Shown: in pieces, positions 1 through 7,279 of the stretch
How positions within the stretch are numbered: the first letter of the stretch is position 1
Layout: every line of letters starts with the position of its first letter
Origin: Flavobacteriaceae bacterium
GTDB lineage: Bacteria > Bacteroidota > Bacteroidia > Flavobacteriales > Flavobacteriaceae
Assembly (NCBI GenBank): GCA_947482805.1
Contig: CANKLK010000088.1
Span: 1-9,232 of the forward strand
Length of the DNA stretch: 9,232 nucleotides
Direction: 5' to 3'
Notes under the pieces: generated by a model
Told to the model about the DNA's origin: nothing
The model's database searches: none
What the model saw: only the letters and a program-made list of their open reading frames with translations
Program-made: the position numbers and the translations under genes

Positions 1-688
1 CGGAAACATTAAGTGAACCGATAGTTCCAAACATAGGTAATTTAGCTTTTTCATCTACTATCTTTAATACCGATGGATTGATTCCTCTGTCTTCACTTCC
101 CATAATAATGGCTACAGGTTCGTTAAGAGAAATATCGTAAATATTCTGCTCTGTTTTTTCAGTGGCGGCAACTGTTTTTATGCCGCTTCCTTGAAGATGG
201 AATATAGCGTCTTTGATATGTTCGACTTTACAAATAGGAACATTGAATACCGCACCAGCAGAAGTCTTTACAGTGTCGCCATTAACGGGTGCAGACCCCG
301 CTTTTTGAACAATAATTCCGTCAACACCGGTACATTCGGCAGTTCTAATGATAGCGCCAAAATTCCGGGCATCACTTATTTGATCAAGAATTAAGAATAA
401 TGGAGTTTTTCCGGATTCCAACACTTTTTCAATTAGAGTTTCCAAATCATGAAAGGCAATAGGAGAGATTGTAGCCACTGCGCCCTGATGATTATTTGAA
501 GTTAATCGGTTTAGTTTTTCAACGGGAACATAAGAGAAATTGATGCTTTTTTGTTTCATCACTTTCATTAATTCTTTCATTAATTCGCCTTGTGTGTCCG
601 ATTGAATAAATACTTTATCAATTGCTGCACCAGCTGTTATGGCTTCAATAATGGCTCTTATTCCAAAAATTTGGTTTTCTTTTTCCAT
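1..688 (-). CDS. rlmB: 23S rRNA (guanosine-2'-O)-methyltransferase RlmB, 5' part (C-terminus beyond window)
   Basis: SPOUT/TrmH-family enzyme. RlmB uses S-adenosylmethionine to methylate the 2'-OH of a conserved guanosine (G2251 in E. coli numbering) in the P loop of 23S rRNA in the cytoplasm. I translated 229 codons from the ATG at 688; the frame is open to the window edge. The N-terminal substrate-binding domain (about 5-80) has the family NHQGAVA motif at 66-72. The three catalytic SPOUT motifs follow: LDQISDARNFGAIIRTAE at 101-118 (Asn109, Arg115), IMGSEDRGI at 195-203 (Glu199), and LPMFGTIGSLNVS at 217-229, which builds the knotted cofactor site. Only about 15-20 C-terminal residues are missing compared with the usual length near 245. 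The one departure noticed is Ala107 where many relatives have Pro. The ATG sits 13 nt from the terminator of the preceding operon, so the gene probably has its own promoter. RlmB is preferred over TrmH because of the HQG motif and the N-terminal domain. Confidence 0.93.
   Translation of the reverse strand, partial: MEKENQIFGIRAIIEAITAGAAIDKVFIQSDTQGELMKELMKVMKQKSINFSYVPVEKLNRLTSNNHQGAVATISPIAFHDLETLIEKVLESGKTPLFLILDQISDARNFGAIIRTAECTGVDGIIVQKAGSAPVNGDTVKTSAGAVFNVPICKVEHIKDAIFHLQGSGIKTVAATEKTEQNIYDISLNEPVAIIMGSEDRGINPSVLKIVDEKAKLPMFGTIGSLNVS
562..585. repeat. Perfect 12-bp tandem duplication inside rlmB
   Basis: The unit CTTTCATTAATT occurs twice back to back (562-573 and 574-585). It is in frame and encodes the doubled peptide ELMKELMK near residue 39 of RlmB, on a helix of the N-terminal domain. 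The reading frame stays intact, and from memory of family members the local length looks normal, so it need not be a recent insertion. Confidence 0.85.
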
Positions 689-692
689 GGCG

Positions 693-700
693 CAAAGATA
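693..700 (-). promoter_or_regulatory. Candidate -7 promoter element of rlmB (TATCTTTG)
   Basis: Read on the minus strand, TATCTTTG matches the Bacteroidota -7 consensus TAnnTTTG at all defined positions. It ends 4 nt before the rlmB ATG at 688, so a start site at the usual distance would fall on or within a few bases of the ATG, giving a leaderless or nearly leaderless mRNA. The matching -33 region would fall inside the terminator hairpin, where only TTTTC (717-721) is present rather than TTTG, so the promoter match is partial. Confidence 0.5.
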
Positions 701-701
701 T

Positions 702-733
702 AAAAAAACCACCAGTGAAAACTGGTGGTTTTT
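702..733 (-). terminator. Rho-independent terminator of the SusCD lipoprotein operon
   Basis: An 8-bp GC-rich stem, CCACCAGT (709-716) with ACTGGTGG (721-728), closes on a 4-nt loop and is extended by A/T pairs to 704-733. Minus-strand transcripts have a seven-T run right after the stem, a classic intrinsic terminator. The first base-paired position is 8 nt beyond the stop codon at 742-744. The plus strand has a shorter T run, so the element could work both ways, but no plus-strand gene lies before it here. Confidence 0.9.
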
Positions 734-741
734 GGATGTTC

Positions 742-1731
742 TTATTTTAATTTGTTTTTATTTTTTAATCTCGCCCTCCTTATTTCGTGCGCTTTTTGTT
801 TTCCTTGAAATACAGTTGCGCCATCAGGATCAGTAATGGTGTATATTGTGCCAGATTTTACAATAGTATACTCAATTAATGCATTACCATTACCATCATC
901 CAAACCTCCGTCTTGCATTGGGAAGAAATCAGAAAGATCATATGTTTCGTTAAAACTACTTCCTGGTTTTATAAATGTTAAATTAGCTGGAATGTTTACA
1001 GTTTCAGAATATCCAGAAGTTGTCCATAAACTAGCATCTAAATAATATGTTCCATCAGCTAAAGTGGATGTTTCTAAAATTAAGCCTTCTGGACAATTAT
1101 AGTAACTAAAATCTAATAAATTAAAATTGGAATCGTACAATTCTAAGTCCATATCAAGGGTACAATTGTCAACAGTCTCTGTTCCCGAAGTAAAAGTTCC
1201 ACTCCAGTTTAATCTGATGTTTAAATCATCTGAAACAGCGTTTTGAATAGTGATATCGTAAAATAATTCATTAACAGTTCCGAGTAAAGTTCTGTTGGAT
1301 ATTACTTTTAATTTTAAATTTTCGTCTCCTTCACTAAGGTCATCAAAAATGGTAGTAACGTTTACGATATATTCAGTCGTATAAGCAGGAATTTCAAAAA
1401 TATAACCCACGGGTCCGCCATTTTCTTCGATAGCTACACAATCAGGATCGTTGCTTCTGCATCCCGGAATTACGTAATCTTCTTGGTCTGTAGCAGAACT
1501 TTCGTCCAAAATTACCAAGCGGTATTGAATAGGTTTATTTATTGCTTTGTCAAGTTTAAATTTTAGCACAGCATCTGTTCCTTCAGTTACAGTTATTGAA
1601 GTATCTCCATTAGCAGTTAACTCTGGTTTTTCTTTTTTTCCTAAATTTTCTTCTTCATTACATGCGATAGAAAAAATTCCTATGAATAGCAATGACACTA
1701 TAAGATATTTTAAATTTGATATTTTTTTCAT
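742..1731 (-). CDS. Calx-beta domain lipoprotein, last gene of the SusCD operon
   Basis: A 329-residue predicted surface lipoprotein; I do not recognise a named family for the whole protein. It has a type II signal peptide (1-23) with lipidated Cys24, followed by Asn-Glu-Glu-Glu, which resembles the Bacteroidota surface-export signal. Residues about 42-165 look like a Calx-beta domain: a beta-rich stretch ending in the diagnostic FDDLSEGDENLKLKV (129-143). This domain carries a short loop bounded by Cys91 and Cys98. Residues about 170-300 resemble a PPC-like beta sandwich (TLDMDLELYDSNFNLLDF at 191-208, then LADGTYYLDASL at 224-235), with Cys190 and Cys213 as a possible disulfide. The last 19 residues form a lysine/arginine-rich tail. 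The start lies 10 nt after the preceding stop and the terminator follows directly, so it is co-transcribed with SusC and SusD. A ligand-binding or structural role at the cell surface is inference. Confidence 0.82.
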   Translation of the reverse strand: MKKISNLKYLIVSLLFIGIFSIACNEEENLGKKEKPELTANGDTSITVTEGTDAVLKFKLDKAINKPIQYRLVILDESSATDQEDYVIPGCRSNDPDCVAIEENGGPVGYIFEIPAYTTEYIVNVTTIFDDLSEGDENLKLKVISNRTLLGTVNELFYDITIQNAVSDDLNIRLNWSGTFTSGTETVDNCTLDMDLELYDSNFNLLDFSYYNCPEGLILETSTLADGTYYLDASLWTTSGYSETVNIPANLTFIKPGSSFNETYDLSDFFPMQDGGLDDGNGNALIEYTIVKSGTIYTITDPDGATVFQGKQKAHEIRRARLKNKNKLK

Positions 1732-1741
1732 AATTAATTTT

Positions 1742-2599
1742 TTAGAGTTTTGTATAAACAGCTGTAAAATATCTTCTAGTAACTCCAGAAGAGAATCCTC
1801 TAATCGAGTAGTTCATTGTAATTGAAACTACTTCTCCTGTAACAGGGTCAAGAGTAACCGATCCGGAATCCTCATCGCCTTCTACAAGATTAGAATAATA
1901 ATCGCCCAAGTTTTGCTCATCTATGGCAATAGATTGGCAAACATCTTTAAATATAAAGCCATTTCTTGGAGCGCCGTCATTGGTTAAATCATCATAAGGA
2001 CCAGTACTTGATGTTTCATATACCCCTAAAGCTAATTGTGTGATTACTTCATTTGGGAAATTATAAACAACACCATTATCTTCTCTGGTTACTTCCAATG
2101 AATACGTTCCTTCTAAATCAGAAGCACATTTAGCAATTGTAACCGTAATGGTTTTTTTATCATCTGCAACTACTGCACTTGCGGTAGATGGTTGCCCTAA
2201 ATTGATAATGATAGTTTTAGGAACATTTCCGGGTAAAACGCTTGGGTTAATTGTGAAAGGCAGTTTTACAAAGCTTGAACCCGCTTCTAACGTTACGATT
2301 CCGCCAGTTGCTGTAATAGTATAATCTGTTCCTAAGATAGCTGTACTCGTTACATCAATAGAAAAAGGGATCGAAATATCAGTATCAGAGGTTGTACCAT
2401 TACTTCCACCAACTAAATCGATAGGTTCAAAAACTTGAACTGGGTCGACATCATTATCAGTATAGATATATGATGATTGTGAATTCTTAAATCCAACAAC
2501 ATAATCACCTTTGCTATTATTTTCTACATCATCCTTAACACAGGAAATGGTGACTGTTAAGGTTAAAAGGGTTAAGAATATTATTTTTATATTTTTCAT
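1742..2599 (-). CDS. Lipoprotein with Calx-beta-like domain, SusCD operon
   Basis: A 285-residue predicted surface lipoprotein, not assignable to a named function. I chose the ATG at 2599. An in-frame ATG at 2623 would add eight residues (MEPIIKTD) before the signal peptide and overlap the SusD stop, whereas the chosen start gives an 11-nt gap and a proper N-terminus (MKNIKIIFLTLLTLTVTISC). Cys20 would be lipidated and is followed by Val-Lys-Asp-Asp, matching the Lys-acidic-acidic surface-export pattern. Residues about 33-155 are beta-rich and resemble the Calx-beta-type repeats of SusD-associated lipoproteins (LGTDYTIT, then an AGSSFVKLPFTI strand). The C-terminal part (about 158-285) starts at CASDLEGTYSLEV and ends in strands; Cys158 and Cys221 could pair. 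It sits between SusD and a second Calx-beta lipoprotein, so an accessory part of the same importer is the simplest inference. Confidence 0.82.
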   Translation of the reverse strand: MKNIKIIFLTLLTLTVTISCVKDDVENNSKGDYVVGFKNSQSSYIYTDNDVDPVQVFEPIDLVGGSNGTTSDTDISIPFSIDVTSTAILGTDYTITATGGIVTLEAGSSFVKLPFTINPSVLPGNVPKTIIINLGQPSTASAVVADDKKTITVTIAKCASDLEGTYSLEVTREDNGVVYNFPNEVITQLALGVYETSSTGPYDDLTNDGAPRNGFIFKDVCQSIAIDEQNLGDYYSNLVEGDEDSGSVTLDPVTGEVVSITMNYSIRGFSSGVTRRYFTAVYTKL

Positions 2600-2610
2600 A
2601 TCTGTTTTTA

Positions 2611-4146
2611 TTATTGGTTCCAAAATATTTTACTTGTGAAAGCTTCAGATTCATTCTGTTGGGGAACATTTGCAGTATTACCTGCAATTTCAGAGCTTGG
2701 ATATAATAAACGAATTGGTCTTGATGTACTTGCTGCTACTGGAGAAAGTGGCACATGACTTGGAAAGCCAGTTCTTGTGTTTTCAATCCAAATTTCTCCA
2801 CCATTAATACCATTCAAGGCAATCCATTTTTGATTTATAATAGCTTGTATTTCATTTCCAGTTGAGCCATTCCAACCTACAAGATTTGTTGCTTGACTGT
2901 AATAAGTAATTGCTTGAGTCGCACTAAGTCCTAATAATTTAAATGATTCCGTTATTCCGCTTTCGTACAAACTCTTAGCAGAACCGTTTAAATACCCTCT
3001 TTGAACTGCTTCAGCTTGTAATAATAAACTTTCTGCGGCGGTAAATACCATGCCATCTTGAGCGGAATTTTGAAGTAAACCAGGGCCAACATGCGAAACA
3101 GGGTAGTTGGTAGACGTGTTCAACACATCGCCTTGTTGATGACCATTATAGTCAGTAGGTCCAGCAGATGTTGCCGAGTATATTCGGTTCAGTCTTGGGT
3201 CATTAGTGTTTTGTAAATAGCTTACCGTATATTTTGTAGCAGCGGTAGATGACCAGTTATTTTTGTATGTATCATTTATAGTTAAAAACATAGCTGCAAA
3301 TCCGTTTTGTTTATTTGTAGCTGCGCTAAACCCTGGGTTAATGGTTACATTGTCATCAGGACCCAAAAATTGAGCACCGCTGCTTTGTAACTCAGCCATT
3401 TCTGAGGTAATGTAAGCTGATGATGCCGTTCTTTTACACTCTCTTAGAAGTATTCTTAGTTTAAGCGTATTAGCAAATTTTTTCCACATTCCCATATCAC
3501 CAGAAAGCATAACGTCATTTTCTCCTGGATTTAGCGAACTAGCGGGTGCATTATCTATCAAAGCAACAGCTTCTTCTAATTGCACGACTAAATCTCTATA
3601 AATAGTTAATGCATCATCGTATTTTGGTGCCAAATTATCGCCTCTTTTATGAGCCTCCGAGTAAGGAATATTTCCATATAAATCTACTAAATATTGAAAA
3701 TAGAATGTTTTCAATATTTTTGCTATAGCTTTATAATTATCATATCCTGGCTTAGTTGTGTTTTGAATAAAAGTGTAATTAGAAGTTCTTAAATAAAGAT
3801 TTTCAAAAATACCAGAATAGAAATCAGAAGTTACATTATAGGTATGTTCATTAAAATAGTAACTTGAATTTGATGCCCCAACATCTCTAGTCCAGTTATT
3901 CATCATCAGATTTCCTAATTGGTTCATATTGTCTTGAACTGCATTTGGATTGAACTCAGAAACATTTCCAGCTAATACCCCATAAGTATACACTTGGGTT
4001 GCGGCAAGAACGATTTCAGGATTAACATTTTCAGATGAAGGATTATTAGGGTCATCATTTACATCAAGATAATCATCACAAGATTGTAAAGATGCACTGA
4101 TTAATATGCCGCATAATACTTTACTATATATATTTTTCATTTTCAT
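2611..4146 (-). CDS. SusD/RagB-family outer-membrane lipoprotein (SusD-like_2 type)
   Basis: The substrate-capturing lid of a SusCD importer, anchored on the cell surface over the SusC barrel. At 511 residues it is of normal family length. The signal peptide is followed by lipobox LQSC with Cys23, then Asp-Asp-Tyr-Leu-Asp, the acidic surface-export signal and also the usual SusD opening. The pattern DDYLDVNDDPNNP, the helix NPEIVLAATQVYTYG, the tetratricopeptide-like helices around YSGIFENLYLRTSN and MGMWKKFANTLKLRILLR, and the C-terminal RPIRLLYPSSE match the SusD-like_2 branch rather than the starch-type SusD. The gene begins 5 nt after the SusC stop. Met3 is an alternative start with little effect. 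The substrate is unknown: the branch does not predict it, and no degradative enzyme lies nearby. Confidence 0.93.
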   Translation of the reverse strand: MKMKNIYSKVLCGILISASLQSCDDYLDVNDDPNNPSSENVNPEIVLAATQVYTYGVLAGNVSEFNPNAVQDNMNQLGNLMMNNWTRDVGASNSSYYFNEHTYNVTSDFYSGIFENLYLRTSNYTFIQNTTKPGYDNYKAIAKILKTFYFQYLVDLYGNIPYSEAHKRGDNLAPKYDDALTIYRDLVVQLEEAVALIDNAPASSLNPGENDVMLSGDMGMWKKFANTLKLRILLRECKRTASSAYITSEMAELQSSGAQFLGPDDNVTINPGFSAATNKQNGFAAMFLTINDTYKNNWSSTAATKYTVSYLQNTNDPRLNRIYSATSAGPTDYNGHQQGDVLNTSTNYPVSHVGPGLLQNSAQDGMVFTAAESLLLQAEAVQRGYLNGSAKSLYESGITESFKLLGLSATQAITYYSQATNLVGWNGSTGNEIQAIINQKWIALNGINGGEIWIENTRTGFPSHVPLSPVAASTSRPIRLLYPSSEIAGNTANVPQQNESEAFTSKIFWNQ

Positions 4147-4151
4147 AATTA

Positions 4152-7100
4152 TTAAAAAGTTATATTGATATTGAATCCGTATGTTCTTGTTGGTGGCGCT
4201 TGAGCTCCTGTGCTTAAACCAACATTGTTTCCTGTTGTAAACGAAAATTCAGGGTCTGTATAGTTCCTGTTCTGTTTTGGAAGTATCATGAATACGTTTC
4301 GTGCATTTAGCCCTAGAGACAATCCATCAACGTGTAATTTCTTTACTATTTTATCTGAAAAAGAATAGGAAAGTGCAATTTCTCTACATTTAAATGCTGT
4401 TGCATCCAAAACGAAATTTTCATCGATTTCTCTATAAATCCCAGTAAAATAATCTTGATTTCCCGAAGTGGTTACACTAGTGTTTTGTGTAAAAACTCCA
4501 GGAGATGTTTCGATTACAGAATTTGGAAAAATAAAAGGTTCTCTTCCGTTTTGAGCTGTAACTATATCAGAACCATTTTGAATTAAACCATCTTTTACCC
4601 CGGCATAAAAAACATGACCTGTTCTATAGTCAAAAACTCCAGTTAGTTTTAAATTTTTATACCTAATATTGGTTGTTAGGCCAAGAATATAGTCTGGAGT
4701 TGTTTTTCCTAGTTTTACATTAGTTGCTTTTAATGGATCTCCAGTTGAGGCATCAATAACTACATTGCCATTATCATCTCTCTGGTAACCAGTTCCAACA
4801 AGCATAGGAAATTGTTCTCCTCTAATAGCAGCAATTCCAGCTGTGCCAAGGTATTGTCCAACAGCAACTTGGTTAGACTCGTCAGTTACTTTTGTTACTT
4901 CTGTTTTTGGAGCACTATAACCGAATCTGAAATCCCAAGTAAAGTTTTCAGTTTTAATAGCTGTTACCCCTAAATCAAATTCAACACCTTGAGATATTGT
5001 TTCCCCAACATTAACAGTAGCTAAGTTAGCACCTGAAGTTGTTGATGGAGAAATTTCAATGATTTGATCACTATTTTTTGATCTAAAATAACTAGCGTCA
5101 AAAGTGACTCTTTTTTTATAGAATTCTAAGTTCATGTTAAATTCTATTGAGGTATTGGTTTCTGGTATTAAGTTTTGATCTGCAATACTTGTATTTTGAT
5201 TAAAACTGTTAATTAAAAATGGAAAACCCGCAGACGTTGCGCTAACAAATCGGTCATTTATGTCGTAAGGACCAACAACACTATTTCCTACCTTAACAAA
5301 ACTGGCAGATAATTTGGCAAAAGTAAGTGTTTCGCCTCCAAAGTCAGCAAAAGCTGTTGTAGGTATAAAGGAAACACCGACACTTGGATAAAAGAATGGC
5401 TTTTTGATAACAGAAGTCCAATCTTTTCTAGCGGTAAGATTCAAATACAAATAATCTTTATAACCTAAATCTACATTTGCAAAATAGGAATAACTTCTTT
5501 GTCTTGATTTAAAATCAGACGGTAATGCATTTCCTGTAATATTAGAAATGTTATACAATCCAGGAATTACTAATTTTTCACCTTTAACTGATAATGAATT
5601 GAATTCAGCATTAGTTACGTTGTTACCAACGTTTGCTTTAAGTGTGATGTCTTTTGTTAATTCATAGTTAAAATTGACAAGCAAATCGGCATATAAATTT
5701 CTACTATTGGTGTTTCCCACTTCATAAGAAGAAACATAATCAAACGGGGAGTCCCAGTAAACAATATCTGTTTTATAGCCATTGAAGAATTCTACTCTAT
5801 TGAAAGAAGTACTTCTGTAACTAGCTCTATAGGTAGCGCTAATATTTTTATTGAATTCATAGTTCAATTCTCCAACACCTTCAAAAGTTTGACCTTTATT
5901 AGAAATCCTTTCGTTTTTCAATTTCCAATAAGGACTTAACTCCCAGTAGGTCCAGTGGGTAGCATTGTCTGGATTGCTAAATAATTGAACAGGAACGTTA
6001 ACGGGTACTTGAACCAAAGATCCATATATTGAACCTTCTACACCTCCTGCTGTATTTTGATTAGTAGTAGTATAGGTAGCATTAGCATTAAAACTCCATT
6101 TGCCAATTTTTTTTCCAGTACTTATATAAAAGTTATTTTTAGTAAACTTGTCTCCAGGAATAATGCCTTCCGTTTTTTGATTTCCTAGAGTAAAATTCAA
6201 ATAGCTATTTTCATCACCTGAAGATATAGCTACAGAGTTTAGTAAGGTGTTTCCATCTGTAAAGAATGGTTTGTAATTATCTTTTATGAAGGAGTAAGGG
6301 AGAAGTGTTTGTTGCAAACCTGTTGGTTGTAATGACCCATCGAGTTCAGCCCCCCAGTTGGTGTTTTCAGTAAAATCTTGAGCTCCTTGATAGCCTTGGC
6401 CAAATCTGTTTTGTAGAATTGGAAACATAGACGCTTCTTCTGCGGTAAAAGTAGTGTTAAGTGTGATTTTGAATTTTTCAGCATCTTTAGTCCCTCTTTT
6501 GGTTGTAACAATAATTACCCCATTTGATCCTCTTGAACCATATAAAGCGGCACCATTAGAGCCTTTCATCACATTAACAGATTCAATAATCTCAGGATTT
6601 AATTCGGCAAAAGCACCTGATGTTGAGATTACGCCATTAATAACAATAAGCGCTTCGTTATCTCCTGTAATTGATCTAAACCCACGAAGTTGTATTCTTG
6701 TGTCCGGATTAACTCCATTGTTGACTGTATTAATTTGTAAACCAGACACTTTTCCAACTAAACCAACTGCTGCATTTGTCGCTTTTGCTTGATTTAATTC
6801 GGATGACTTAACTAATTGAGTTGCCGTAGTAATTTCATTTGGTTTTCTTTTGATACCTAAAGCAGTTACAACTAGTCCTTCTAATTCAACAGCATCATCT
6901 TTCATTGTAATACTAATTGTTGTTGAAGAAGCAACAATTTCCTGAGATTTCATACCTATGAAATTGAAAACTAATGTTTCAGTTGAAGAAGCTTTTATTG
7001 AAAACTTACCTTCAAAATCGGTTTGTGTTCCAATATTGGTTCCTTTAACTAATACATTTACTCCAGGTAATGCTTGGTTAGATACATCTGTTACAGTGCC

Positions 7101-7184
7101 TGAAACCAACCTCTCTTGTGCAAAAGAGATTTGCACCAACAACGCTATGAAAAGCGTTAAGAATCCATTTAACTTTGTTTTCAT
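4152..7184 (-). CDS. SusC/RagA-family TonB-dependent outer-membrane transporter
   Basis: The barrel partner of the SusD-like protein; it imports a captured ligand across the outer membrane using TonB-ExbBD energy. At 1010 residues it has the normal length. Order of parts: signal peptide 1-22 (cleavage after SFA or FAQ), a carboxypeptidase-regulatory-like beta domain about 27-95 (VSGTVTDVSNQALPGVNV), a TonB box around 103-113 (GLVVTALGIKR), a plug about 115-230 with the SusC signatures IQLRGFRSITGDNEALIV (164-181) and MKGSNGAALYGSRGSNGVII (206-225), then the 22-strand barrel ending in ITF with a terminal Phe. There is no N-terminal STN domain, so signalling to an ECF sigma/anti-sigma pair is not expected. 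The plug motif reads VING where VDG is usual. It is the first gene of the operon. The leader contains an inverted repeat at 7192-7215. The substrate cannot be told from sequence. Confidence 0.96.
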   Translation of the reverse strand: MKTKLNGFLTLFIALLVQISFAQERLVSGTVTDVSNQALPGVNVLVKGTNIGTQTDFEGKFSIKASSTETLVFNFIGMKSQEIVASSTTISITMKDDAVELEGLVVTALGIKRKPNEITTATQLVKSSELNQAKATNAAVGLVGKVSGLQINTVNNGVNPDTRIQLRGFRSITGDNEALIVINGVISTSGAFAELNPEIIESVNVMKGSNGAALYGSRGSNGVIIVTTKRGTKDAEKFKITLNTTFTAEEASMFPILQNRFGQGYQGAQDFTENTNWGAELDGSLQPTGLQQTLLPYSFIKDNYKPFFTDGNTLLNSVAISSGDENSYLNFTLGNQKTEGIIPGDKFTKNNFYISTGKKIGKWSFNANATYTTTNQNTAGGVEGSIYGSLVQVPVNVPVQLFSNPDNATHWTYWELSPYWKLKNERISNKGQTFEGVGELNYEFNKNISATYRASYRSTSFNRVEFFNGYKTDIVYWDSPFDYVSSYEVGNTNSRNLYADLLVNFNYELTKDITLKANVGNNVTNAEFNSLSVKGEKLVIPGLYNISNITGNALPSDFKSRQRSYSYFANVDLGYKDYLYLNLTARKDWTSVIKKPFFYPSVGVSFIPTTAFADFGGETLTFAKLSASFVKVGNSVVGPYDINDRFVSATSAGFPFLINSFNQNTSIADQNLIPETNTSIEFNMNLEFYKKRVTFDASYFRSKNSDQIIEISPSTTSGANLATVNVGETISQGVEFDLGVTAIKTENFTWDFRFGYSAPKTEVTKVTDESNQVAVGQYLGTAGIAAIRGEQFPMLVGTGYQRDDNGNVVIDASTGDPLKATNVKLGKTTPDYILGLTTNIRYKNLKLTGVFDYRTGHVFYAGVKDGLIQNGSDIVTAQNGREPFIFPNSVIETSPGVFTQNTSVTTSGNQDYFTGIYREIDENFVLDATAFKCREIALSYSFSDKIVKKLHVDGLSLGLNARNVFMILPKQNRNYTDPEFSFTTGNNVGLSTGAQAPPTRTYGFNINITF

Positions 7185-7191
7185 TATTTAA

Positions 7192-7215
7192 TTTGGTTAT
7201 AATTAGTTAACCAAA
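7192..7215. promoter_or_regulatory. Perfect inverted repeat in the susC leader, possible operator or hairpin
   Basis: TTTGGTTA (7192-7199) and TAACCAAA (7208-7215) are perfect 8-bp inverted arms around an 8-nt spacer, ending 8 nt before the susC ATG at 7184. The right arm overlaps a weak -7-like box, GACTTTTG on the minus strand (7212-7219), one mismatch from TAnnTTTG and with no TTG at the expected -33 distance. Arms and spacing would suit a dimeric regulator. In RNA it could form a hairpin just upstream of the start codon. Confidence 0.45.
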
Positions 7216-7279
7216 AGTCTTAAATATTTCTTAAAAAACCTAATTAAATTCAAATCATTAACATTAAAACTAAAAAATA

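Noticed and set aside
191..836. Plus-strand open frames opposite rlmB and across the terminator
   Set aside because: The minus-strand RlmB frame carries all catalytic motifs, and the second frame runs through the terminator hairpin.
2600..2623. Longer N-terminus for the first Calx-beta-like lipoprotein
   Set aside because: The eight extra residues include Glu and Asp before the hydrophobic core and would overlap the SusD gene; the downstream ATG gives a normal lipoprotein signal peptide.
6454..7191. Plus-strand open frames opposite susC
   Set aside because: They mirror the plug and N-terminal coding sequence of a clear SusC gene; no start context or recognisable protein.
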